A stretch of DNA of 64,000 nt from Chryseobacterium cucumeris (GTDB lineage Bacteria; Bacteroidota; Bacteroidia; Flavobacteriales; Weeksellaceae). The translations under genes and the position numbers were made by a program. The notes beneath the pieces are model-generated. The model was not told the origin of the DNA. It saw only the letters and a list, made by a program, of their open reading frames with translations, and ran no database searches. Location of the stretch: assembly GCF_001593385.1 (NCBI RefSeq), contig NZ_LUVZ01000012.1:124001-188000 (forward strand), read 5' to 3'. Below, in pieces: positions 24,852-33,731 of this stretch (position 1 is its first letter; each line of letters starts with the position of its first letter).

Positions 24852-25495
24852 AATACTCTTATTAAGCTTTATTAGATTCTATTTCCTTACAAAGGTAAGA
24901 ATAATAACAATTCGTGTTAGTAAACCCTGAGTTAATTGTGAAAAGGTATGTGAATAACTGTGGAAAACTTTTCTCAACTTTCTATTTTTAAAGATCAATT
25001 TATTTCGTAATAGAAAATCTTTTCTCAAACTTTTACCACAACTTTCCAGATGTTTTCTTCAGCTATCCCCAGATTTTTCCATAATAAAATAACTAATAAT
25101 GGTTTCATCTCAAAGTTATCAACATTTGTTAATAAGTATGTGAAATAGCGGGTTTACAGAGATTTATATTGTGAGTTAAATATGAGTTGAGTAAAAGTTG
25201 AATGTTATCAATTTTTAGCATAAAACTTATCCCCGAAATTCACAACACTCAACAACAACTACATTATTCTTTTTTTTAAAAGAGATAAAATTGTTGATTA
25301 ATGGGTGATTGGGTTCGGGGAAACTTTTTGAAAACTTTTATTTTAATCAAACTGTTGAAAAAGTTTAAAACCTTACATTTGTGAAACAAAAATTCAATGA
25401 GATTTATGAAATTGTTCTTGCGAGATTTTTCCGAAAGCTAAAACGGATTTTGAGCACGACGGTTTCATAGGGCTTAGCAAAAAATAAATCTACTT
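24852..25495. other. Candidate chromosomal origin region (oriC)
   Basis: A 644-bp gene-free gap between divergent rpiB and pgk. It has one perfect DnaA box in reverse orientation (TGTGAATAA at 24949-24957, i.e. TTATTCACA), an adjacent near-match TGTGGAAAA (24959-24967), TTATCAACA (25116-25124) and TTATCCCCG-like sites, within AT-rich runs. Two parS sites lie 4-6 kb to the right, and mnmG (gidA), a common oriC neighbour, lies there too. Leftward genes on the left and pgk rightward fit bidirectional replication from here. No dnaA or dnaN gene is in the window, so this remains a candidate. Confidence 0.5.
25355..25381 (+). promoter_or_regulatory. Candidate pgk promoter
   Basis: TTG at 25355-25357 and TACATTTG at 25374-25381 fit the Bacteroidetes TTG / TAnnTTTG pattern with a 16-bp gap. 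It would give a leader of about 110 nt before the pgk ATG. Confidence 0.4.
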
Positions 25496-26686
25496 ATGAA
25501 AACAATCAATGATCTTAATTTTAAAGATAAGAAGGCTCTGGTAAGAGTGGACTTTAATGTTCCACAGGACGATCAACTGAAAGTGACTGACAACACAAGA
25601 ATTGTTGCTGTGAAACCAACAGTGGAAAAGATCCTTAATGATGGTGGTTCTGTCATCTTAATTACACACCTTGGAAGACCTAAGGGAGAGGTTAAAGATG
25701 AATTTTCTCTTAAACATATTGTTGGCGAAGTTTCTGCTGTTTTAGGACAAGAAGTTAAATTTGTTGATGAGTGTATTGGAGAGAAGGCAGAGCAAGCAGC
25801 TGCAGATTTAAAACCAGGAGAGATCTTACTATTGGAAAATGTACGTTTTCATAACGAGGAGGAAAAAGGAGATGCTGGATTCGCAGAGAAGCTTTCAAAG
25901 TTAGGAGACGCTTATGTAAATGATGCATTTGGTACTGCTCACAGGGCTCATGCTTCCACAGCAGTAATCGCTCAATACTTTCCGTCAACTAAATATTTCG
26001 GTTTGCTGATGGCTAAAGAGCTGCAGGCAATCGATAAAGTATTAAAAAGTGGTGAGAAACCAGTTACAGCTATTTTGGGTGGATCTAAAGTTTCAACTAA
26101 AATTACCATTATAGAGAATATCCTTCCTGCAGTAGATAATCTGATCATTGGTGGAGGTATGGCATTTACTTTTATTAAGGCTCTTGGAGGGAAAATCGGT
26201 AATTCTCTTGTAGAAGAAGATAAACTTCCTTTGGCCCTTGAGATTTTAGGAAAAGCTAAAGAGCACAAAGTAAAAGTATATCTTCCGTCTGATGCCATCA
26301 TCGCTGAAAGCTTTAGTAATGATGTGGAGAGAAAAGAAGCTGATATCTATGCAATCCCTGAAGGATGGATGGGACTTGATGCGGGTCACAAATCGAGAGA
26401 TCAGTTTAATGATGTATTGTTGAATTCAAGAACTATCCTTTGGAACGGTCCTATCGGAGTTTTTGAAATGTCAAACTTTGCTGGTGGCACAGTTGCTTTA
26501 GGAGAGAGTATTGCTGAAGCAACAAGACTTGGTGCTTTCTCTTTAGTTGGAGGAGGTGACAGTGTTGCTTTTGTTAAGCAATTCGGATATGCTGATCAGG
26601 TAAGCTATGTTTCTACCGGAGGTGGAGCAATGCTTGAAAGTCTTGAAGGACTTGAATTGCCAGGGGTAGCTGCAATCAATAATTAA
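25496..26686 (+). CDS. pgk: Phosphoglycerate kinase
   Basis: Complete 396-residue [20 protein letters not shown], the [15 protein letters not shown] substrate-binding motif, [11 protein letters not shown], the [15 protein letters not shown] nucleotide site and the C-terminal [13 protein letters not shown] / [13 protein letters not shown] hinge. It catalyses ATP formation from 1,3-bisphosphoglycerate in glycolysis. It is a single-gene unit with a strong terminator. Codon use looks like that of a highly expressed gene. Confidence 0.97.
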   Translation: MKTINDLNFKDKKALVRVDFNVPQDDQLKVTDNTRIVAVKPTVEKILNDGGSVILITHLGRPKGEVKDEFSLKHIVGEVSAVLGQEVKFVDECIGEKAEQAAADLKPGEILLLENVRFHNEEEKGDAGFAEKLSKLGDAYVNDAFGTAHRAHASTAVIAQYFPSTKYFGLLMAKELQAIDKVLKSGEKPVTAILGGSKVSTKITIIENILPAVDNLIIGGGMAFTFIKALGGKIGNSLVEEDKLPLALEILGKAKEHKVKVYLPSDAIIAESFSNDVERKEADIYAIPEGWMGLDAGHKSRDQFNDVLLNSRTILWNGPIGVFEMSNFAGGTVALGESIAEATRLGAFSLVGGGDSVAFVKQFGYADQVSYVSTGGGAMLESLEGLELPGVAAINN

Positions 26687-26706
26687 TAGAAAATAAAAGA
26701 TATTTC

Positions 26707-26735
26707 AAAGCCTGCTAATTATATTAGCAGGCTTT
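26707..26735 (+). terminator. Intrinsic terminator of pgk
   Basis: Perfect 13-bp stem AAAGCCTGCTAAT (26707-26719) / ATTAGCAGGCTTT (26723-26735) with a 3-nt loop and a T run after it, 21 bp past the pgk stop. Confidence 0.9.
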
Positions 26736-26739
26736 TTTT

Positions 26740-28112
26740 ATTTCCTAAACTTAAAGAAAATCCTTTATTGATCGTAGTTTTAATGCTATTTTAGATATAA
26801 CTTCTAGTTATATAGAGATGGGTTGAATTATCTTTCAGAGACTTATGTTTTTAATGAAATTTATGATCAGAATATTCTTAGAAAATTTACGAGTTTATGT
26901 GATTTTATTTATGGTTTTATTCTCATTTTACTTTGATAAATGACCATTATTTTTGCAAAACAATTGATATAAAAAGCGGTATTTTTTCTGTGAATTATAC
27001 TTTGTATTTCGAAAAATATAGAAGGAGTAGTTGATATGATCTTATGAAGATTAGTAGAGGATTTGAAGGAAGGTTTATGATTTTTTCTTCCCATTGAAAA
27101 GTGATTCTATTTATTTTTTTAAAATTATTCTGGAGAGATAGGTTTCACTTTATCTTTTTAGGAAATAGTATTCTAGATTGTTTTTGTATTTAAATTTCTA
27201 CTAGAAAATGGAGATATAAATTTTTGAAAATTTTAAATTCAATCATTTATTTATTTCACGTTATAGTGATAGCTTTGTATATTATTGATTATTAATCATT
27301 AAACTTATTTTTTAACTATTTTTCCTTATTATTTTCATGTGATATTCTTACTAAAACAATAGAAATCCATAGGTAACTATAATAAAATGAATAAGTTAAT
27401 TTTTTTTTGAATTTTTAAGATCCGTTTACTTGATAAATTTAAGTAAGTTTTAATTTTTTATTCTTTAGACTTAAAAATTTGCCATGAAGTTTTAACATTG
27501 TTTAGGTGCTTCCAAGTTTTAAATTTTTGTTCAAGTATTGATTTTTGAAACTCTCTGTATTTTTATCTTTTCCTTTTTTCGTAAAAAAAATACAACCTTT
27601 CAATTTTATTCAATTTTATTTTTTGAAGTAGGGAAAAATTATTTTTATTAAAAATGGTAGAGTGGAGTAGGGGAGCTTTTTTTTTATCGTGGAATAATTA
27701 CCTTAAGAAGAAATTAGATTTTCTTTTTTTGTCGTCAGAATTATATTTACCAAATCAGCTTTAATTTTTTCTTTTAATAAAAATGTCGAAAAATGAACTT
27801 CATAAATAGCTTAAAAATCAATTTTTTCTCTTTTTTAGAGTGTTTGTATCTTATTTTATTTTGAAGCTGAATTGAAGCTATTTCTGTAATAATTTATCTT
27901 GTTGAAACTAAATTTCTTCTTTTCTTGCTGTTTTTTATGCTTTTGTTGAAAACTGAATGAGAAGGTTTAGTAAAATCTTAAGTACATAAAATGCTGTGTA
28001 GGTGATGGACATTTTTCTCAACTTTAAAAAATAGAGTAGGGTACATATTTTTATTTTTTTTGATTTGATAAAATTGAGGAAGAATTATTATTAGGACATG
28101 ATATTTAAAAAG
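26740..28112. other. Long AT-rich, T/G-skewed stretch without genes
   Basis: About 1.4 kb with no reading frame longer than about 60 codons on either strand and no similarity to a gene that I can recognise. The + strand is visibly rich in T and in G relative to C, with many T runs. It contains one half of a 58-bp direct repeat (27779-27836). It may be an origin-linked spacer, a decayed region or a non-coding RNA locus; nothing in it decides. Confidence 0.55.
27779..27836. repeat. 58-bp imperfect direct repeat, copy 1
   Basis: Aligns without gaps to 28154-28211 with about 10 differences. Shared blocks include GTCGAAAA, CTTCATAAATAG and TAAAAATC, then a T-rich tail. Copy 1 lies in the gene-free stretch. 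Confidence 0.6.
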
Positions 28113-28140
28113 AAAACTCAGGAGAAAAATCCTGAGTTTT
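28113..28140. terminator. Bidirectional intrinsic terminator
   Basis: Perfect 11-bp stem AAAACTCAGGA (28113-28123) / TCCTGAGTTTT (28130-28140) with A and T runs on both sides, 60 bp after the end of the minus-strand methyltransferase gene. Confidence 0.8.
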
Positions 28141-28153
28141 TATTTTTTAAGCT

Positions 28154-28211
28154 AAAAACGTCGAAAATCGACCTTCATAAATAGGGTAAAAATCGATTTT
28201 CTATCTTTTTT
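28154..28211. repeat. 58-bp imperfect direct repeat, copy 2
   Basis: Second copy of the repeat at 27779-27836. Its last 11 bp include the stop codon and final codons of the methyltransferase gene, which suggests that copy 1 could be a decayed duplicate of this gene end. Confidence 0.6.
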
Positions 28212-29022
28212 CGATAATATATATCAAACTTGAAAATTCGTTCGAAAATAATGCCTTTACGTTGGAAATTGTTCCAAAGATCACTGCTTTTAACCAAAAT
28301 AGAGGTGATTTTTTGTATTTTTCGCTCAACATAGAGATGTAATACGAATCAAGAACTAAAGGTTTGATCTTTCTCATTTTCCAGTCAGGATTTTTGGAAA
28401 TCAAATTTTCCATACCATTTTTTGAAAAATGATAGATATGTCTTGGAACATCATAAGCGGCCCAATATTCTTTATAATGTTTCGCATCATAGGAAGTAGG
28501 GTTGGGAACTGCAATCACAAGAATTCCTTTTTCTTTTAATTTTTCATGAAAAACAGCAAGCATTTCATCCTGATTCTCGATGTGCTCAAATACATGCCAT
28601 AGTGTAATAGCATCTAAGGTATTTTCCTCAATTTTGTTAATATCATCTAAAATAGAAGCCTTGGTTATTTTTCCTTGTGCTGCTTTTCTGGCATCAGAAT
28701 CCGGTTCAAATCCATAGGTTTCAAAATCATTTTCAATGTATTTTACAAATTCTCCTGCGCCGCATCCATAGTCCAAAACTTTAGAACCTTTTTTTATTCT
28801 GTCTATCAGGATATTTTTTTTGTACTGAAGATTGAATGATTGAAGAAACTTATAAAGCTTTTCTTTCAAACTTCCGGAATCCTGGTGATGAGAAATATAA
28901 TCTTCACTTTCATAATATCTGGAAATATTGGATGGAATAGGAGTGGTTTTAAAAACTCCTTTTGTTTCAGTCTCTTTGATCTCAAATATTTCCTGTGAAA
29001 GAAAATGATCTTTTATTTTCAT
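28201..29022 (-). CDS. Class I SAM-dependent methyltransferase
   Basis: This 273-residue protein has a Methyltransf_23/UbiG-like Rossmann domain. Motif I is VLDYGCGAGEFVKYIE (about residues 92-107), motif II is YGFEPDSDARKAA, then LDAITLWHVFEHIENQDEML and KGILVIAVPNPTSYDAKHY. The N-terminal 60 residues (SRYYESEDYISHHQDSGSLKEKLY) resemble sugar or lipid O-methyltransferases of this class. The C-terminus has a hydrophobic stretch near PLFWLKAVIFGTISNVKALF that may touch the membrane. The substrate is unknown. It lies just downstream of mnmG beyond a parS site. Confidence 0.85.
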   Translation of the reverse strand: MKIKDHFLSQEIFEIKETETKGVFKTTPIPSNISRYYESEDYISHHQDSGSLKEKLYKFLQSFNLQYKKNILIDRIKKGSKVLDYGCGAGEFVKYIENDFETYGFEPDSDARKAAQGKITKASILDDINKIEENTLDAITLWHVFEHIENQDEMLAVFHEKLKEKGILVIAVPNPTSYDAKHYKEYWAAYDVPRHIYHFSKNGMENLISKNPDWKMRKIKPLVLDSYYISMLSEKYKKSPLFWLKAVIFGTISNVKALFSNEFSSLIYIIEKR

Positions 29023-29114
29023 TGAAGTAAATATCTTTTATATGATAAAAAAATTAAGATATTCAGAAGTGTTTTACGCTTATAAATACCTTAATTTTTG
29101 TTTTTATTTTCTAA

Positions 29115-29130
29115 TGTTTCACGTGAAACA
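29115..29130. promoter_or_regulatory. parS centromere site (ParB-binding)
   Basis: TGTTTCACGTGAAACA is a perfect match to the 16-bp bacterial parS consensus (TGTTNCACGTGAAACA) and extends to an 18-bp perfect palindrome. It lies in the gap between mnmG and the methyltransferase gene. ParB loaded here would organise the origin region for segregation. Confidence 0.92.
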
Positions 29131-29135
29131 TTTTT

Positions 29136-30998
29136 TTAACGCCCTAGGTAAACCAATAAAACATTAATATCAGCAGGGGAAACTCCGCTTATTCTTCCAG
29201 CTTGTGCAATAGTCTTCGGACGTACATTAGACATCTTTTGTTTTGCTTCTGCAGATAGGCTGCTTAGCTTTGTATAATCAAAATCTTCCGGTATTTTGAT
29301 ATTTTCCAGACGATTCAGCTTAGCTACATTTTCCTTTTCTTTTTCAATATAACCTTTATATTTGATATTGATTTCAGCCTGCTCTCTTACTTCATCGTTA
29401 TATTGGGTAGAAACTTCTTTAATAAAATCGATTTCATCCAGTTTTTCTAACGTCATATTAGGCCTGGTAAGGATTTGTGCTGCTCTGTACGCCTGATCAA
29501 CAGGGCTGCTTTCAATAGACTCCAGGACAGGGTTAATAATACCTGGTTTTAAAGAAGTTTCTCGAAGGAAATCTTCAAGTGATTGACTTTCAGATATTTT
29601 TGTTTCAACGCGTCTTAATCTGTCTTCTTTTGCCAGTCCTAGCTGATATGCTTTCTCTGTTAATCTGATGTCAGCATTATCCTGTCTTAAAAGAAGTCTG
29701 TATTCTGCACGTGAAGTAAACATTCTGTAAGGTTCTTCAGTTCCTTTTGTAATTAGGTCATCAATCAATACTCCAATATAAGCTTCATCTCTGTTTAAGA
29801 TAAAATCTCCCTTTTCATGAACTTTATTGTGTGCATTGATTCCGGCAATTAATCCTTGACCAGCTGCTTCTTCATATCCGGTTGTTCCATTGATCTGTCC
29901 GGCGAAATATAAATTATCAATTAATTTAGTTTCGAGGGTATGCTTTAATTGGGTAGGAGGGAAGTAGTCATATTCAATTGCATAACCCGGACGGAAAACT
30001 TTTACATTTTCAAATCCTGGTATATGTTTCATCGCTTTGATCTGTACATCTTCCGGGAGAGAAGAACTGAATCCGTTGACATAGATTTCCACAGTTTTCC
30101 ATCCTTCCGGTTCTACGAAAAGCTGGTGTCTGTTTCTTTCTGCGAAACGGTTAATTTTATCTTCAATGCTTGGACAGTATCTTGGGCCTAAACTTTGAAT
30201 CGTTCCATTAAACATTGGACTTCTGTCAAAGCCTTCTCTTAAAATATCGTGTACCGTTTCATTAGTATATACGATATGACAGCTTAGTTGTTTGGTGAGT
30301 TTTGGTGTATCAAGATAGCTGAACTTTTGAGGATTTTCATCTCCTTTCTGTTCTTCCATTTTTGAATAATCCAAACTTCTTCCGTCTACTCTCGGTGGAG
30401 TACCGGTTTTCATTCTTCCTGCCTCGAAACCTAAAGTGACCAGTTGTTCTGTAATTCCAAAAGCTCTCGGTTCGCCCATTCTTCCTCCTCCTAATTGTTT
30501 ATCTCCAACATGGATTAATCCGTTAAGAAAAGTTCCGTTTGTAAGAACTACGGATTTTGCTTTAATCTCAATTCCTAAAGAAGTAACCACTCCGGCTACT
30601 TTATTATTTTCAACAATCAGTTGTTTCACCATATCCTGAAAGAAATCAAGATTGGGAGTATTCTCCAATGCTAAACGCCATTCTTCGGCAAAAAGCATTC
30701 TATCATTTTGGGTTCTCGGAGACCACATCGCAGGACCTTTTGAAAGATTCAGCATTTTGAATTGGATCGCAGATTTGTCTGCCACAATTCCGGAATATCC
30801 TCCCATTGCATCAATCTCTCTTACGATCTGTCCTTTTGCGATTCCGCCCATTGCCGGGTTGCAACTCATCTGTCCGATGGTCTGCATATTCATTGTAATA
30901 AGCAGTGTTTTTGAACCCAGGTTAGCTGCTGCTGCTGCTGCCTCACAACCTGCGTGTCCTGCACCTACTACTATTACATCATATATTTCTGAAATCAT
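29136..30998 (-). CDS. mnmG: tRNA uridine-5-carboxymethylaminomethyl modification enzyme MnmG (GidA)
   Basis: Complete 620-residue MnmG. The N-terminal FAD-binding motif is VIVVGAGHAGCEAAAAAANLG, followed by NPAMGGIAKGQIVREIDAMGG and NGTFLNGLIHVGDKQLGGGRMGEP. The central MKTGTPPRVDGRSLDYSKME and PRYCPSIEDKINRF segments and the GINAH / TGYEEAAGQG region are all present, and the helical C-terminal MnmE/tRNA-binding domain ends ISGVSPADINVLLVYLGR. With MnmE it makes cmnm5U34 in tRNA. The gene is flanked on both sides by parS sites, in keeping with its frequent origin-proximal position. Confidence 0.97.
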   Translation of the reverse strand: MISEIYDVIVVGAGHAGCEAAAAAANLGSKTLLITMNMQTIGQMSCNPAMGGIAKGQIVREIDAMGGYSGIVADKSAIQFKMLNLSKGPAMWSPRTQNDRMLFAEEWRLALENTPNLDFFQDMVKQLIVENNKVAGVVTSLGIEIKAKSVVLTNGTFLNGLIHVGDKQLGGGRMGEPRAFGITEQLVTLGFEAGRMKTGTPPRVDGRSLDYSKMEEQKGDENPQKFSYLDTPKLTKQLSCHIVYTNETVHDILREGFDRSPMFNGTIQSLGPRYCPSIEDKINRFAERNRHQLFVEPEGWKTVEIYVNGFSSSLPEDVQIKAMKHIPGFENVKVFRPGYAIEYDYFPPTQLKHTLETKLIDNLYFAGQINGTTGYEEAAGQGLIAGINAHNKVHEKGDFILNRDEAYIGVLIDDLITKGTEEPYRMFTSRAEYRLLLRQDNADIRLTEKAYQLGLAKEDRLRRVETKISESQSLEDFLRETSLKPGIINPVLESIESSPVDQAYRAAQILTRPNMTLEKLDEIDFIKEVSTQYNDEVREQAEINIKYKGYIEKEKENVAKLNRLENIKIPEDFDYTKLSSLSAEAKQKMSNVRPKTIAQAGRISGVSPADINVLLVYLGR

Positions 30999-31044
30999 TT
31001 TTATATCGCTCGTTTTAAGCTTTAAACCTTATCTTTATAACCAA

Positions 31045-31060
31045 TGTTTCACGTGAAACA
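31045..31060. promoter_or_regulatory. parS centromere site (ParB-binding), second copy
   Basis: The same perfect TGTTTCACGTGAAACA, 46 bp upstream of the mnmG start. Two perfect copies 1.93 kb apart are very unlikely by chance and mark an origin-proximal centromere region. Confidence 0.92.
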
Positions 31061-31145
31061 TTTTTGGAGAATGCACTCTAGATAAACTTATATTGTTGCT
31101 AGAATAGAGTACTTTAGATATGGGACTTTAAGTGATTCTTCAATT

Positions 31146-31565
31146 TTAAAACTTTAAATCCCTGTATTTATCCAGGTACAGATCTTCCATTCTCCGCATC
31201 TCTTTTTCTTCCTCTTCCGTCTTGTCTTTATAGCCTGCAAGATGTAAAATACCGTGGGCTAAAACCCTTCTTAATTCTTCTTCATAATCTCGGGAAAGGG
31301 TAGAGGCGTTATCAGAAATGCGCTGCAAAGATACGAAAATCTCAGCGCTTATTGTCTTACCTTTTACATAATCAAAAGTGATGATATCTGTATAGTAATC
31401 ATGCTGCAAATAATCCTGATTGATCTTAAGAAGATATTCGTCATCACAGAAAATGTAGTTGATTTCTCCTAATTTTTTTCCTTCTGAAAGAATAAGATCT
31501 TCCAGCCATTTTTTGTAATCTGTACTTACCGATTCTGGTAAGTTTTCGTAAAAGAACTGTATCAT
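31146..31565 (-). CDS. ybeY: rRNA maturation endoribonuclease YbeY
   Basis: This 139-residue protein has the zinc-binding signature HxxxHLxGYKD (LAHGILHLAGYKDKTEEEEKEM), with the two His residues that ligate Zn2+. The N-terminal part has INYIFCDDEYLLKINQDYLQHDYYTDIITFDY, typical of YbeY. It takes part in 16S rRNA 3'-end maturation and ribosome quality control. It starts 4 bp after the end of the upstream patatin-like gene, so the two form an operon. Confidence 0.95.
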   Translation of the reverse strand: MIQFFYENLPESVSTDYKKWLEDLILSEGKKLGEINYIFCDDEYLLKINQDYLQHDYYTDIITFDYVKGKTISAEIFVSLQRISDNASTLSRDYEEELRRVLAHGILHLAGYKDKTEEEEKEMRRMEDLYLDKYRDLKF

Positions 31566-31569
31566 TTTT

Positions 31570-33729
31570 TTAAAACCAGTGTCCTAATATAACACTGAAT
31601 ATACCTTTTTGGTTATTTTTTAGGGAGTGGCTGAAGTTTACTTTTATCTGCCCGAAAGGAGATTTGTAACCTGCCGTAATTCCCAGTGAGCTATAATTTA
31701 CTTTAACTGCATCTTCAAACTTAATATCGTTTGATAAGTTGGCAAAGGTAAAGTTTCCGCTGATAAAATAGTTTTTATTAAACTTAAACTGAACATCATT
31801 TGATGCCAGTATGACATTGTTTGTATACAACTGGGCGAAATAGAATCCACCAAAGCTTTTAAAATTGATGATATTCTGCTCAAAAATTCCGCCTAATCTG
31901 TATTGGTAATAGCCTGGAAGGTTTTCACCGATAGTAACTCCTCCAAACAGATTGAGACGATAGCTGAATTGTTTGCTTAGCGGAATATTAAGCTTAAGGT
32001 CCGCTTTGATCTGAATGATTCTTTTATCAACTTCAGACTTTAAAAGATCTACAACCTTTCCTTCTGCTGCAAAATAAACCCCTTTTGTAGGGAATTCCTT
32101 ATCATCCTGAGTGTCGGTCTTAATAAAAACATAAGGGTTCAGAAAACGGCTGTATCGCCTGTTATCTCCATTGCTGTTTTCTGCTTTAAAATAATCGTGG
32201 CTAATACCGCCGCCAATGGCAAATTTATCCTTCCAGGTCGACTGTATATAAGCTTCATTTCTGATCCATTCCCAGCGGTCTACTACATAGTTATCTACAT
32301 TCTTTATATCAAAGCTCATTCCTGATGAATAGAGCCCAACTCCCGGAATATATCCGTTATCTACAAAATAATTAAGGTAATATCTGAGACGATCTCCTAC
32401 AACGAGATCCACCGAAAGGTTTGAATTTTTGAATAAAAGCCTTTTTGCAGAATAATTCAAAAGAAGTCCCGTTTTAAAAACTTCGTCATAATGCAATCCG
32501 AATTTTAAAAAATGACGGGCATCATCTTCAGTGACGTAAAGCTTCAGGTAATTGGCGTCATTCTCCTGAACGATATCATAATTGATAAATTTGTAGTTGT
32601 TGGTAGCAACCAGTTTATCTATCATTTTATTAATGCTTCCATAGGTCTGCAAAGAGGGGAGGCGTAGTCCCATTTTTCCCAGCGTGTAGTTTTTACCATA
32701 AATTTTGCTTCCTTCAATAGAAATACTGTCTATTTTATAAACATTCGAATATATAGGGTTCACCTGTTGTCTGAGACGGTCAAATGATCTCTTTGGAAGT
32801 TGGTCTAATACCTGGGAATATTTCATACCTTCCACATATCCGCTGTCCAGAATTTTCTTTTTATCATCGTAGCTTGTAGCGGACATCCCTTTCAGATTGG
32901 GTTTAATATTGATATCTGTATATCTGTATTGTCTTCGGGTATCTCTTTTGATACCGAAATCTATGACCTGGTTCAGAATGGCTATAATATTGTTTAAATC
33001 TTCTCTTTTAGAAAGATCCTGATTAAGGTCCACACCTATGACGATGTCAATTCCTTTGTCCTTTAAAGGCTTTGAGGGGTAGTTTACCGTCATCGCTCCG
33101 TCAATATAAATGCTGTCCCCAATTTTTACCGGATCCATTAAAGAAGGGAACGCAGAACTCGCCATAATAGACTGTACGAGATCTCCCTTTTCAAAAATCT
33201 GCATATTGCCGCTTTCAAGATTGGTAGCGACACAAAGGAAAGGAATAGGCATTTTGGAAAAGTCCTCAATATTGGAAACGTTTTTAAAAAGTTCTTTCAG
33301 AAGATAAACATTTCTTTGTCCGGTACTGATAGAGGAAGGAAGTGTGATTTTACCGTTTTTGAGCGGAATGGATAAAAGATATTTGTCTACAGATTTATTG
33401 AAAAAGCTGGCTTCCTGCCGGGACTTTGGATCCATAATAAGAGAATAGAAATCTGTATCCATGACTATTTTTTCTATTTCTTTTCCGGAGTATCCGGCGG
33501 CATACAATCCGCCTACGATAGCTCCCATGCTTGTTCCGGAAATATAGTCTACTTTCACTCCCAAAGAATCCAGTACTTTAAGAACTCCGACATGTGAAAA
33601 ACCCTTGGCACCACCACCGGCCAGAGACAGCCCTATTTTTGGATTCTTCGGAATTACCAGATTTTTTTTTACCTGAGAATGGATCAATAACAGTGGGAAT
33701 ATGAAAAGCAGAATCAGGAGTTTTCTCAT
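31570..33729 (-). CDS. Patatin-like phospholipase with C-terminal outer-membrane barrel
   Basis: This 719-residue protein has a signal peptide (MRKLLILLFIFPLLLIHSQ). The patatin domain (about 30-220) has the oxyanion loop GLSLAGGGAKGFSHVG, the nucleophile GTSMG and the catalytic Asp in YIDGAMTVNYP. A POTRA-like segment (about 330-410) and a BamA/TamA-type 16-strand beta-barrel follow, ending in the aromatic GIFSVILGHWF. This is the FplA/PlpD-like type Vd layout, placing a phospholipase A or hydrolase at the cell surface. Substrate and release are not known. It is co-transcribed with ybeY and starts 2 bp after murF-alr ends. Confidence 0.88.
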   Translation of the reverse strand: MRKLLILLFIFPLLLIHSQVKKNLVIPKNPKIGLSLAGGGAKGFSHVGVLKVLDSLGVKVDYISGTSMGAIVGGLYAAGYSGKEIEKIVMDTDFYSLIMDPKSRQEASFFNKSVDKYLLSIPLKNGKITLPSSISTGQRNVYLLKELFKNVSNIEDFSKMPIPFLCVATNLESGNMQIFEKGDLVQSIMASSAFPSLMDPVKIGDSIYIDGAMTVNYPSKPLKDKGIDIVIGVDLNQDLSKREDLNNIIAILNQVIDFGIKRDTRRQYRYTDINIKPNLKGMSATSYDDKKKILDSGYVEGMKYSQVLDQLPKRSFDRLRQQVNPIYSNVYKIDSISIEGSKIYGKNYTLGKMGLRLPSLQTYGSINKMIDKLVATNNYKFINYDIVQENDANYLKLYVTEDDARHFLKFGLHYDEVFKTGLLLNYSAKRLLFKNSNLSVDLVVGDRLRYYLNYFVDNGYIPGVGLYSSGMSFDIKNVDNYVVDRWEWIRNEAYIQSTWKDKFAIGGGISHDYFKAENSNGDNRRYSRFLNPYVFIKTDTQDDKEFPTKGVYFAAEGKVVDLLKSEVDKRIIQIKADLKLNIPLSKQFSYRLNLFGGVTIGENLPGYYQYRLGGIFEQNIINFKSFGGFYFAQLYTNNVILASNDVQFKFNKNYFISGNFTFANLSNDIKFEDAVKVNYSSLGITAGYKSPFGQIKVNFSHSLKNNQKGIFSVILGHWF

Positions 33730-33731
33730 AG

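Noticed and set aside
26909-27094. 61-codon minus-strand frame in the gene-free block
   Set aside because: The only sizeable frame in 1.4 kb of AT-rich sequence, without start context or recognisable features; expected by chance.
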